Shown one piece after another: positions 12,233 to 23,756 of a stretch of DNA of 64,000 nt. Position 1 is the first letter of the stretch. Each line of letters starts with the position of its first letter. The stretch spans positions 67,685 to 131,684 of the forward strand of contig CM030723.1 of assembly GCA_018127085.1 (NCBI GenBank), read 5' to 3'. The notes below the pieces were generated by a model. The model did not search any database, was not told the origin of the DNA, and worked only from the letters and a program-made list of their open reading frames with translations. The DNA is from Pneumocystis sp. 'macacae'. Lineage: Eukaryota > Ascomycota > Pneumocystomycetes > Pneumocystales > Pneumocystaceae. Both the position numbers and the translations under genes were made by a program.

Positions 12233-13442
12233 TTAAATAAAACCGGCTGTTTCATTTTTTTCTGTTTCTTGTTTATCTTCCCAAAAATCATATTTATATT
12301 TTTCTTTTTTTATAAAATTTATAGTTTCTTGGAGGTCGTTTGAGATGGACTGGCTTTGCATTTCAATACTTTCGATTGTTTTAATCAGAAAAGTGAGAAA
12401 CTGTCGTCTGGATTCTTGAAAAATAAAGCAGTCAAGTACATCTTTTATCTAAATTTGCATAAGATACTTTTATCAAATTAAATACATACGGAATCATTTA
12501 GTAAATTAATATTTTGGTTACTTGATAAAATAAAACTCTCTAAAACATGAAGCCGTTCCCTGTCAATCCTATATTCTTTTAATTTTTTAAGCAAATTTTG
12601 AATGTCTGTTTCTGTCTTAAAATTTTTTGATGAAGCTATACTTTCATTTAGAGTTGATGTACTTGGTGATCTGGAGAGTTTATATGAAGAATTAACTGTA
12701 AAATAATTGTCATTATCCATAATATCTGGATCATCGATGCATTTCTGATAAATTAATTGTATGTAAAAGAACATGAAATATTACCCATTGTCGTTCTCTT
12801 ATCCATTTTCGTCTTCTTACAAAACTATGGAACCAAATACATGTTCCATACCACTTTTTTGACCAAAAAGAAAAGGAATATGACCATCCTTCTGCATCTA
12901 CATTTTCACACATGTCGATTTTCCATTTATCCCATGTCTAAATAGTTTAGGTTAATAAAAAAATAAATATAAAGTTACCCATTTCCAGGAAGGACCGGGA
13001 CATGTTGCAGTGGTTGTATTAACAGGAGAACTACTAATAAAAGTGTTATTTTAAAAAATTGTGAAAATATTAATACCGGAAATTTTTATCTGTCCATGGT
13101 GATGGGTCAAAAAATAATAATGAATTTGATGAAAACATCATGGTTCCACAAAAAGATCCTCTAAATATCTTAAGAAAAAGTAACTGTAAATAGCATATTT
13201 ATGTACCCTCTTTGGTTTTCATATAACACATCAATTATTGTATTTTTATTTTGTTCGTTATTAAAATATTTTTTTTTCTTAAATTTGGATTTATTTGTAG
13301 ATTTTTTTCTAAAAAAGGTATATGGTTGATATCCTATACATGCTTCTGTTTTGCTTCCTATTTCATTATTGCTGCGTTGATCTTTTATTTCTATTTGGTG
13401 CAAGTCATCGTTTGCAGAGCTTCGTTCTTGAGATATTTTCAT
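12233..13442 (-). CDS. dysferlin-domain (DysF) protein, Spo73/Pex30-like
   Basis: Contains the paired DysFN and DysFC motifs found in fungal peroxins Pex30-32, in Spo73 and in TECPR1. DysFN is seen as VLYENQRG followed by FFDPSPWTDKNFR; DysFC as PGPSWKWTWDKWKIDM, AEGWSYSFSFWSKKWY and SFVRRRKWIRERQW. About 330 residues in six or so exons. The N-terminal 80 residues are Lys/Asn-rich, and I see no membrane helix, unlike Pex30. The C-terminal half is helical and charged (RRQFLTFLIKTIES), ending near ENETAGFI-like residues (KNETAGFI). The absence of membrane segments favours a Spo73-like role in spore or ascus wall membrane extension; that is inference from family architecture. Confidence 0.75.
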
Positions 13443-15264
13443 AGAAATTGTTTTTTTATTTAAATAGATGATATTTTTGGACTATAAGTTTATATTATTT
13501 TAAATAGCTGTCTTATATATTTATTTTATATTTTCATACTCTAATCATATATAGTAAATGGAATTTTAAGATTAACGATAAAATTACTTTTTAAATTTTG
13601 AGATTTATATTAAAGTGGTCTTGTTTTTTTAAATTGTTTTTTGGTCAGTGTAAAATGAGTAGTTAGTTATATTATATAGGATATTGAAATATATTTCTTT
13701 TTATTTCTATATTATGTATCATTTTAATATTATTTTTATATAGTGTATATTTTTTGAAGTTTATGATTATTTTTAAAAGTATTGTAAGAATTGTTTAAAG
13801 TAATTTCTAAATAATTTAGAAATTTTTTTTTATATATAGAATAATATAATGAAACAATAATTCTTTTATTTTTAAAATTTTTATATAATAATAAATTTAT
13901 AATTATTTCAAGTATAGATAAATAATTTTTATTATTTAAAGATAAAATGTATTGATTTTATAAATAAATTATAAATTTATAAACTAGTATTTATAATTTT
14001 TTTCTATATATTGAAAAAAATTATTGACATTACTTTATATTTATAATTATTATGATTTATATGAACTTATGAATATTTTAAAAAAGATTTGTAATATTTT
14101 AGAATATGTGTATTAAAATATAGTATGAAAAAATAATTTAAGATTTTTAAAGTATTTTAAAAATTTTTTTATAAAATCATAAAATAATATATTTAACTTG
14201 TAGAAAATATCTTTAGTTGTTTTTTATGTGAATTAAGTTGTTTTATTTAATTTAAAGAGTATTTTTTGTTTAAAATTAAATAAGTTTTTTAATGATTTTA
14301 TTACTTTGTTTAAGAATATGATTTATAGATATAAATGATTTATGATAGTTTTTTTAAAAAATGATTTAATGTGTTTTTAAATAGTTTGAAGTTAATAATA
14401 AATAACACTAATGATAACATACTTACGAGAAACTTCTTTTATATTTTTATGATATTATTTATTATTTATCGATTTATTACAGAATAATTATTAAATATTA
14501 TTTCTTATAGTATGGAATTTATGAAAATATATTACTATGTAATTTTTGATTTTTATATTGTTTTGATAGAATTTTAGATTATTTTTAAACATATATCCAC
14601 GTATTATTTATTAATATTTTATTTTATTGTTTTGAAAAAATTATATTTATTATAATTTTTTAGTATTTAAATCTTTTAAGTTTAATAATACATATTAGTA
14701 AAATCATAATATTTTTTATTTAATGTAGAATGAAAAGTATAAACATTTTATTTTTTAAGTTTAAATATATTTGAATTCGAAATGGTCTACAAGAAATGGG
14801 ATATTTAGTAAACATTTCTAATAATTAAATAATTATAATTCAATTGTAGTTTTGTGTTAAGGATTTTTATATATTTTAAAATCTATATATTATACTCTTT
14901 GAATTAATGAAAGTTAACATTTTAATATCATTATTTAAGATTGTTGTTATTTATTATTAATCCATATTTATTCTAAAATATTTAGCTTTAATAATATGTT
15001 TTTATGGATTAGTTTTATTTTAGAAAAAAATCTTTTTATTTATTGTATATTTTTTACTACATTTATTTTTGTTTATAATATAAATTTTATGTTTTACACG
15101 CTAAGATTTAATGATTTTAATTTATCTTGTTTATATTTTTCTAACATTGTAAGGTAATAGATGTATTTATTCTTTTGATTAATGACTGGAAGAATAGTAA
15201 TAAATTTTGATAATTATAAAGTTGGACATAATATTTTTATTTGAAGTATCAAAAACATTGAAAA
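13443..15264. other. 1.8-kb gene-free, extremely AT-rich stretch
   Basis: Lies between the divergent starts of the DysF gene and mbf1. One counted 60-base line (13861-13920) has 4 G/C bases. No reading frame above background, no tRNA-like fold and no tandem repeat were seen. It could be a replication origin or simply promoter and spacer DNA. Confidence 0.7.
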
Positions 15265-15803
15265 ATGAATGGAACAGACTGGGATTCTGTTACAAAAATT
15301 GGTAAAGGGGTACATTCAAGAACTACGATAGCGAAGGCATATTCGAGTGTGAATGAAGCTAGAAGAGAAGGCACAGTATTATCTGTCGAAAAGAGATTTT
15401 CTGCTGGGTCTAATAAGGTTTTTTGAAAAAAAACTGATTATATGAATTTATACAAAAGTTAGGCACATAAAACAACTGAAGCACAAAAAATGGCAAAAAT
15501 AGACCGTGAAACTGATATTGTTCCTTTAAAAACTAGTGGACGTGATATTGGAATAATTATTTCAAAGATTCGACAAGAAAAAAATATTAAACAGTCTGAA
15601 CTTGCGCAAAAAATTAATGAAAAAGTAAGCGTTATAAATGAATATGAGAGTGGAAAGGCTATCCCAAATCAGGCTATTTTGTCTAAACTCGAGAAAGTAG
15701 AATTCTTGTATTTATTTGATATGATATTAATTCGGTAAAGGTCTTAGGTGTTAAATTACGTGGAAGTGGTATTGGACAAACTCTAACTGGGCCTAAGAAG
15801 TAA
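15265..15803 (+). CDS. mbf1: multiprotein-bridging factor 1 (Mbf1)
   Basis: Transcriptional coactivator that bridges DNA-bound activators and TBP and also protects reading frame on collided ribosomes. About 148 residues in three exons. The N-terminal MBF1 domain (MNGTDWDSVTKIGKG, KTTEAQKMAKIDRETD) is followed by the helix-turn-helix Cro/C1 domain (IRQEKNIKQSELAQKINEK, VINEYESGKAIPNQAILSKL) and the terminal VKLRGSGIGQTLTGPKK. Introns of about 45 bases interrupt after SNK and after KLEK. Confidence 0.96.
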
Positions 15804-15937
15804 TTATTTTTTCTATTTGAATACTATATTGTTTAATATGATTAAATGTTACGGAAAATTGTAGGTATATAAAAAATAGAATTGAATATAGATAGTTTAA
15901 TTTTAATCATTATAATACATTTTTGAAATAATCACAT

Positions 15938-16546
15938 TTAATGGTGATTATTTATATTTTCAGTACCAATAAAATCTAGTTTATAGGCATTACCGCATTC
16001 TGGACATCGTGAATTTTGTCGGTCTGTAGATAATTCAAACCAAAGTACATTATGAGAGTCTGCCGGGAATCCCGTACATCCTATTAGACGCGTTTTTTCA
16101 AGGCTTTTAACAATAATGGGGTCTTTAAGTGTTCCCATGCGACTTGCATCAAGAGGTTCAAGATCGAATGCTTCTTCACCTGCTATTTTCTTTAAAAGTT
16201 CTAATTTTTCAATTCCTGTTGCTTGTTCTAAAACAGTAGGAATTCTTCCCTCTACTGGTTTTGAAGGAAGATTATTTTTTTTTACATAACTTTTTGATAT
16301 AAAATTTCTTTCTATTTTAGTTAGTAGTAATAAATGAGAAAAAAAAACAAAGAAATATATCCATTCCCTGGTTTATCTATCTTTTTAACATAAATAGTAT
16401 ATATCTTTGTTTTCTTTATTCTTTATATAATTACCTGTTTTATAAATTGTTATGTTTGTTTTTGAAGATAATATGCTTATTTTCGACTGAAAAAAAACAC
16501 GTAAAATTCTTCTTGTATCTATTTTTAGTATTTTATGCATTACCAT
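15938..16546 (-). CDS. cox4: cytochrome c oxidase subunit Cox4 (COX5B family)
   Basis: Nuclear-encoded zinc-binding subunit of complex IV on the matrix side of the mitochondrial inner membrane. The second exon carries the mature protein: GRIPTVLEQATGIEKLELL, GEEAFDLEPLDASRMGT, RLIGCTGFPADSHNVLWF and the zinc motif RCPECGNAYKLDF. The zinc ligands Cys-Gly-Cys and CPEC are intact. The first exon encodes an Arg/Lys/Ile-rich mitochondrial presequence (MHKILKIDTRRILRVFF). Two in-frame ATGs (16546 and 16540) compete for the start. The single intron (16312-16434) is 123 bases, more than twice the local norm. Confidence 0.94.
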
Positions 16547-16893
16547 TGTGAATTTTTCTTAGAATTAGTTTTGTTTTTATCTTATAAATTTTTTATAAAT
16601 GGTCGAATGATCGTAGTATTTTCTTATATTGTTAATTTTTAAATATGATATATATCTACATACATAAGAATTGTATATAATATTTGAATTAATTATTCTT
16701 ATTAAATTATATCTTTATTTTTTTAACTTCTTTTAAGTACTTTAAAGTTACCGGAGATCGTTGTACAAAAAAACTTAATTTTTATACCTAAAAGAACTTA
16801 TTTACAATATTCAAAATTTTGTCTTTAAGATTATTTTCTAATATTGCAGCAGACTTTTCGTTAATTTTCATCCGCTCTCTCCAAAACAAATAC
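16547..16893. promoter_or_regulatory. divergent promoter region cox4 / C1-THF synthase
   Basis: About 350 bases separate the two start codons. The right part (16792-16893) is an open frame continuous with the C1-THF synthase and reads like a mitochondrial leader, but it has no ATG. No other motif stands out. Confidence 0.5.
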
Positions 16894-19800
16894 ATGTCTT
16901 TAATGACTAATAATATTGAAAAGAGATTTGCAAAAAGAATTGATGGTACTGCTATTGCTCGGTAATTTCTTTTTGTTTATTGAAAGTAGTCTTTACTGGT
17001 AAAGGCAGCTCTATTCGGAGATTCGGAATGAAATTGTTGAAAAACAACAAAGATGCTCAAGATTTCAGCCTACATTAGCGATTATTCAAGTGGGTACAAA
17101 GGAAGAATCAAATACATATATTTCTATGAAGCGGAAATTTGCAGAAGAAGTTATATTATTTTTGTGTCTGGATATTAATTAATGTTATATTCAGGTGAAT
17201 ATTTGTGTTAAACATATAATGCTCCCCGAATTTGTTCAACAAAGCGAGCTTTTACAAAAGATTTTAGATTTGAATAATGATTGTAGTGTTCATGGAATTA
17301 TTGTTCAGCTTCCTATACCTTCTCATTTGTCAGAATCGGTTGTTACTGCTTCTGTATCACCGTTAAAAGACGTAGATGGACTTAGTCTATTAAATATTGG
17401 CGAGCTTTCTAAACGTCATGGCAATCCTCTTTTTGTTCCTTGTACTCCTAAAGGAGTTATGACTATTCTTCGTTCAATCAATGTTAAGCTTGAAGGTAAA
17501 AACGCTGTCGTTCTTGGACGTAGTAATATCGTCGGGAATCCTATGAGTTATCTTCTTCGTAATGCCAATGCTACTGTTACTCTTTGTCATTCTAAGTCAC
17601 GGGATATTAAAGAGATCACAAAGAAGGCTGATATTCTTGTTGTAGCTATTGGGCATCCTGAACTCGTTCGTGAAGATTGGATTAAGCCAGGTGCTGTTGT
17701 AATTGATGTTGGTATTAATTATAAAGAAGATTCTTCAAGAAAATCTGGGCGTCGTCTTGTTGGCGACGTACATTATGAATCAGTCTCTGAGATTGCATCC
17801 TATATAACACCTGTTCCTGGTGGTGTTGGTCCTCTTACTGTATGTATGCTTCTTCAAAATGTTTTAGAATCAGCTAAGCGTATCGAATCTTCTATGCGTT
17901 CAAGACATTTTTCACCTCTTTTGCTTAAGCCGCTTAATCCTGTTCCTAGTGATTTTGTTATTTCTAAGAGTCAGATTCCTAAAAACATTCAAGTATTGGC
18001 CAAAGAAGTGGGTATTTTGAATAATGAACTTGAGCTTTATGGGAATTATAAAGCTAAGGTTGATTTAAGTATTTTGAAACGTTTAAGTCATCGGAAAGAT
18101 GGATATTATGTTTGTGTAACTGGTATTACTCCTACACCTTTTGGTAGTTTTTTTTACTTTTATGAATAAAAATTGTAACAATCCTTAGGTGAAGGAAAGA
18201 CAACTACAGTAATGGGTCTTGTTCAAGCGTTGGGTGCACATTGTGGAAAATTAGCTTTTGCTTGTATTCGTCAGCCATCTCAAGGACCTACTTTTGGTAT
18301 ATAATAATTTAAATTTTATTAAGGTTTAATATATTCAAGGTATCAAAGGGGGTGCATCAGGAGGCGGTTATTCTCAAGTTATCCCAATGGATGAACTCAA
18401 TCTTCATTTAACTGGAGATATTCATGCTGTTACTGCTTCTAATAATTTACTGGGTATTTTGTTTAAATTGTAGTATTTTGTTTAATATTTTTGGTAGCTG
18501 CTGCTGTTGATACTCGTATTTTTCATGAATCAACTCAAAAGACTGAAGCACTTTATTCCAGGCTTGTTTCTACTAAAAATGGTAAAAAGTTTTCACCAGT
18601 AATGAAAAAACGATTGGAAAAATTAGGCATAAGCAAGACTGATCCTGATGATTTAGATACCGAAGAAATTGAAAGATTTTCTAGACTAGATATTGATCCA
18701 AGTACTATTACGTGGCAACGTGTACTTGATGTAAATGATAGATTTTTGCGTAAAATTACTCTTGGACAAAATTCTACAGAAAAGGGGCTCGAAAGGACAT
18801 CTGGATTCGATATTTCTGTTGCAAGTGAATGCATGGCTGTTTTGGCTCTTGCTAGTGATATGAATGATTTAAGAAAAAGGTATGATTTAGTATTTTTAGT
18901 TTTTTTTTTTTTTAAAAAATTTAGACTTGGTAATATGATTGTAGCTAGCTCTCGTTCTGGAAGTTTTGTTACTGCAGATGATATTGGTGTCGGTGGTGCT
19001 CTTGCTGTTCTTATGAAAGATGCTATTAAACCTAATTTAATGCAAAGTATCGAAGGAACACCCGTGTTTATTCATGCTGGTCCTTTTGCAAATATTGCTC
19101 ATGTAGTTATTTACTTATAATATTAAAGTATGCTTATAGTTTTAGGGAAATTCTTCCATTCTTGCTGACAAAATTGCTTTGAAACTTGTTGGTATTGAAG
19201 ATGATGAAATACGGGAAAAGGATGCTGGATATGTAGTAACCGAAGCGGGTTTCGGAGCAGATGCTGGACTGGAGAAATTTTTTGATATCAAAACTAGAGT
19301 GTCTGGTTTATGTCCTGATGCTGTTGTTTTAGTTGCTACTGTTAAAGCGCTAAAACTTCATGGGGGTGGTCCTGAAGTACGGTTTTTAATTGATTTTTTT
19401 TATTTAATGAATTACTTAGATTACTCCTGGAAAGTCTTATGATGATGTTTATCTTAATGAGAATCTTGAATTAGTCAGGAAAGGGTGTTCTAATATGATA
19501 AAACATATTCAAAATATTAAGAAATATGGTGTACCAGTTGTAGTTGCTATTAATAGATTCAAGTAAGTTCGTTTTATTTTAAGCAAATGCAAATAACTAT
19601 GTAGCATGGATACCGATGCAGAAATTAATATTGTTCGCCAGGAAGCTATAAAAGCGGGTGCAATAGATGCTGTTACTTCTAATAATTGGGCATTGGGAGG
19701 CATTGGTTCAATAGAACTTGCGAATTCTGTTCAATATGCGTGTGAAAAAGTTCCTAAAGATTTTAAGTTTCTATATGATTTAGATATTTCTATTATAAAA

Positions 19801-20174
19801 AAGATCGAAATAATTGCCAAAGAAATATATGGTGCTGATGGTATTGAACTGAGTGAATTAGCAAGTAAAAAGATTTCCAAATATACGGAACTGGTAAGCT
19901 TTTTTCATATTTGATTTTATTTAAGTATTAGGGATTTGGAAATCTTCCTGTTTGTATTGCTAAAACTCAATACTCATTTTCACATGATCCGAAATTAAAA
20001 GGTGCACCTACGGGCTTTTCTATTCCTATAAGAGATGTTCGATTAAATGCTGGTGCTGGTTTTATAATTCCATTAGTCGCTGAAATTATGACAATTCCTG
20101 GACTCCCAACTCGACCTGCATATTATGATATAGATATTAATCCTGAGACTTATGATGTAGAAGGATTGTTTTAG
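16894..20174 (+). CDS. MIS1: trifunctional C1-tetrahydrofolate synthase
   Basis: Interconverts one-carbon units on tetrahydrofolate: methylene-THF dehydrogenase, methenyl-THF cyclohydrolase and formate-THF ligase in one chain of about 940 residues. The dehydrogenase/cyclohydrolase half shows [60 protein letters not shown] and [16 protein letters not shown]. The ligase half shows the ATP loop TPFG...[36 protein letters not shown], and ends [18 protein letters not shown]. About ten exons; a 44-base intron with donor GTTATA follows FAEE. ATG at 16894 is the first in frame, but 34 open codons with presequence-like composition lie immediately upstream, so a mitochondrial isoform from a non-AUG start is possible. 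A lone gene here would have to serve both compartments unless a paralog exists elsewhere. Confidence 0.95.
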
Positions 20175-20277
20175 GAGTAGATGTTTTGATATTTTTTAAG
20201 TTTTTATATTTTTTAATATTCTGAAAAAATATTTTTTTTTGTATTTTTTTATAGATGCTGCTCATTTTCTGTTACGA

Positions 20278-20943
20278 ATGAATAATAATCATAATAAAAT
20301 AAATGTGCTTTTTGCATGTCTTGGGAATATTTGCCGTAGTCCGATGGCTCAAGGTTCAAATGATGGTTTTTTATATTTTAAAAATTTATTTTTATCAGGT
20401 GTTTTCACTGACTATGTTTTAAAAAACAAATTACATGACAAATTTGGCATTATTGATAGCTGTGGTACTTCAGGTTGTATATGTATACTTTTTATTTGAG
20501 TTTTTTAATCTTTTGTAGCATATCATATTGGTTCAAAACCAGATTATAGAACACTTTCAGTATTAAAAACACATGGAATAAATTTTACGCATAGAGCTAG
20601 ACAGTTATGTAATGATGATTTTTTTATATTTGATTATATTCTTGTGATGGATCTTTCAAACCTGGAGGATGTTAATGATAAACGCCCTAAAAATAGTCAT
20701 GTAAAAGGTATAATTCTATTTTTTGTTTCTATTAAATTAATATATAGTGCAATTGTTTGGAGATTATAGTTTAGAAAATGAGAGTAAGATTGTACAAGAC
20801 CCTTATTACGTAAGATTAGATTTTTACGAAGTATATATTAAATTTAACGATAGGGAGGAATAGATGGATTTGAGAAGAATTTTATGCAGTTGAGTTCATT
20901 TAGCAAAGGATTCTGTTGTAAGGTTCTAGAAAACAATTTTTAG
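20278..20943 (+). CDS. LTP1: low-molecular-weight protein tyrosine phosphatase
   Basis: Small cysteine-based phosphatase of the LMW-PTP/arsenate-reductase fold. The catalytic P-loop is intact near the N-terminus (VLFACLGNICRSPMAQ; nucleophile Cys, Arg of the CX5R loop), and the general acid motif DPYYGG is present near the C-terminus. Between them are DSCGTSGAYHIGSKPDYRT, HRARQLCNDDFFIFDYILV and MDLSNLEDVN. About 165 residues in five exons. An ATG at 20254 runs into a stop after eight codons, so the start is the second ATG, 20278. It starts only 103 bases after the C1-THF synthase stop and ends 38 bases before the convergent uL22m stop. Confidence 0.93.
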
Positions 20944-20981
20944 AGGATGCAATTATTTAATGATTGTATAAATATATTTTA

Positions 20982-21491
20982 TTAACACGTGAATCCAATA
21001 GCTTTATTATAAATTGGTTTGTTCGGAATTTGTACCCATACAGCTTTGTGTTTTTGTCGAGTTTGCGCCTTTTTTTTTCGTTGTTCTAGTGCAGTAATGT
21101 CCTTGATAATCATTCTTATGTGTGCTCGTGGTCTTCTTCGTATTGACATTCTTCCTCTTCCTCTAAACCACGGTTGTTTAATATATATACCTTTTCCAAC
21201 CAATGCTTGATCAACGAATAATGTATTCTCATCCAGCTCGTTATTTATAGCTCTTATACGTGCATTTTTAAGTGATTCTGCTACATTTTTTGCAGCTTTT
21301 TTCTTACTAAAATCCATCTGTAGAATAGCATCTTTTAGTTTTTTACCAGCAATTTGCTTAGCTATTTTTGTAAGCTTTTTTGGTGAAGTTTTCATATTTG
21401 GAGATTTGTAAATAATCTAAGATGCATATTCAGTATTTCAAATTTATATTTTTTGAATTAAATGAACCATTGTTTTCTTAACGGTAGGCAT
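20982..21491 (-). CDS. mrpl22: mitochondrial large-subunit ribosomal protein uL22m
   Basis: Mitoribosomal protein lining the peptide exit tunnel. The main exon (up to 21416) reads IIYKSPNMKTSPKKLTKIAK, followed by the long beta-hairpin region LVGKGIYIKQPWFRGRGRM and RPRAHIRMIIKDI, typical of L22. The body is about 144 residues. The 5' end is unresolved: an acceptor TAG sits just before 21416, and an in-phase short exon starting at 21491 (MPTVKKTM) would join without a frame break, but this does not look like a strong targeting sequence and another exon is possible. Confidence 0.85.
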
Positions 21492-23756
21492 TTTGTGAAG
21501 TTTTTGATCAAAGACATCTGAAACTGTGGACAAATTGTGATTATTCCTTTTGTATATAATATTTCTAGTGAGATTGTTGAGGTATCTGTTATTTTTTTAT
21601 ATTACTTATTTTTTTCTTTTTAAATATACCTTGGAAAAACTCTGGGCTGGGTTATTGAGGAACAAAATAAATACGAAAAGAATGAATTAGATACTTTAAT
21701 CATATAATTTTTTTGAATTCCAGGTCAAATTATTTTTTTTATTATAGAAAATGTTTTAAATTTTTAAGATCGTTGATTGATCATTGCCGATTTATCTTTT
21801 GTTTTTCAATAACTATTTATTGTATTTATTTTTTTTTGTAAATATATTTGCAAATATATTTTGATTCTAGATTTTAAATATTTATTGTTCAAAGAATTTT
21901 ACTTAATTTTGTTTTTTTTTATAAAATTATTTAAAATATTTTGTAACATAATTTATTTATTTGATGATAAGGTATTTTTATGTTAGTTTTTTAATGATTT
22001 TTAACTTTATTTTTTTACAAATTTTAATATTTTATATAATTTTTAATCTTTGGACATAATGTATCATTCATTGGTAAGTTGTTTTCGTAGTATTCTTATC
22101 ATTTATGAATTTAAAATGGGTAAATATCTATATATATATACATATATGTAGATATCGAGATAAAAATGTATTTATAGATCATGACAATAACTTATTGTAT
22201 TTTTTTATTATAATTAATAAGGATTATTTTTAGTTAAGTTTTTAAAGTATTAGAATTTATAAAAGCTTTAAAGCCAATTTTGCTTAGAAAAAAAGATAAA
22301 ATGATATAATTTTTATTGAAAACTATAGAAATGTTGCATTTTTGAATTGTAGGATTTGGATTAATTGATTATGTTTTTAAATTATGCCTTTTTTCAAATT
22401 TGTAAATGAGTGATTTTATTTTAATTAAAAATATTTTATTAAAAATGGGAAAATACTCGGAAAACATAAAAGTTTGTACCTATATATGCTATCATAAATT
22501 TTTATTTTCTAATATTCCATAATCACTTTTTTACAAAATGTCCTTAAGTGCCTTTTATTATTTGAATTATTATATTATTTAAGTTTCGAAAAAATAATTT
22601 ATAGATATTTTTAATAATACATTCATGGTTTCTTCTTCAGTTTTTAGTGTATCTAGTTGATAATACTTTTTTATAATGAATACAATAATAATATTACAAT
22701 TGAAAATATTTTGGAAATAAAACTTATTATGGATTTGTAGGTATTTGAAAGAGATAAAACATGTTTTTAATTGCTTTTATAGTAATATATGTGATTGAGG
22801 TCCATGTCTGTGTTAATTTCATCAATGGAGATTGTTTATGGTATAGTTTCGTAAAACTGTTTTTTCTTTAGCAATTTTCTTGAAAAAATATAACAGAAAA
22901 TTCACAAACTTATATAAATTATATGTCTGAATTCTTTAATTTACAAGCTCGATGAAATATGATCAAATGTTCTTATTTTATTTGTAGATATTGTTGTGTT
23001 ATTCTTTTCAGAAATAAATACAAAATTATCTGTTAAAATATATGATTTTTGTTTTGAGAAGTGTTTTCTGTCTTTATATAATCTATAATCATTTCTCTAC
23101 AAATTTATTGCAGGAAATTACTAAACAAGTATTAGAGAACCAAAAACGTTACTATCAATAAAACTATTTTTTTTAAATATTTTTACTAATTATACCCAGC
23201 AATTGAAAAATTATTGATATAAATGAATATAGTTTAAACTTTAAAATAGTGAATTGAGGTTTTAAAAAATATTTAGTGGGATGTTAAAACGTACTTCTTT
23301 TTGTGTTCGAATTAAAGTTAAATGTTTAAAGGAAAAATGTCCGAAAACCTGAAGCTTTTGTATCAAATAGCATTTTTATACATTTTTTTCAATAGTTCAT
23401 GAAAGTATGTTTTTAAGTCCCAATTCGAATACAAAGATTTTTTTAAATACTACTTTTCATTAATAGTTAAATTTTCTGCTATTATAAAAAGTGTTTTTTC
23501 TATTTCAAATCACATTAATTCAAAATAGTTATAAATATTAGAATATATGAAGCATTTCTCATTAACGCTTTTATGCATAAAAATGATTTTTTCTCTTCTA
23601 GAGTCCTTTTATTTTATAAAAATAGACATCATATAATGTTTTTTTTCTCAAAACACTATACTCCTTTTTTCTCGCTGATCTTTCTCGATACATTTTCCAT
23701 TTTGATCTGATCCTAATAATAGCTTAATGCTGTTCCCAATTCCATATAGATGACAT
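21492..23756. other. 2.3-kb gene-free AT-rich stretch
   Basis: The longest gap in the window, between the uL22m 5' end and the cyclin L stop. No frame, RNA gene or tandem repeat is supported. Composition is very AT-rich up to about 23.65 kb, then changes abruptly to GC-richer DNA at the cyclin L 3' end. Confidence 0.7.
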
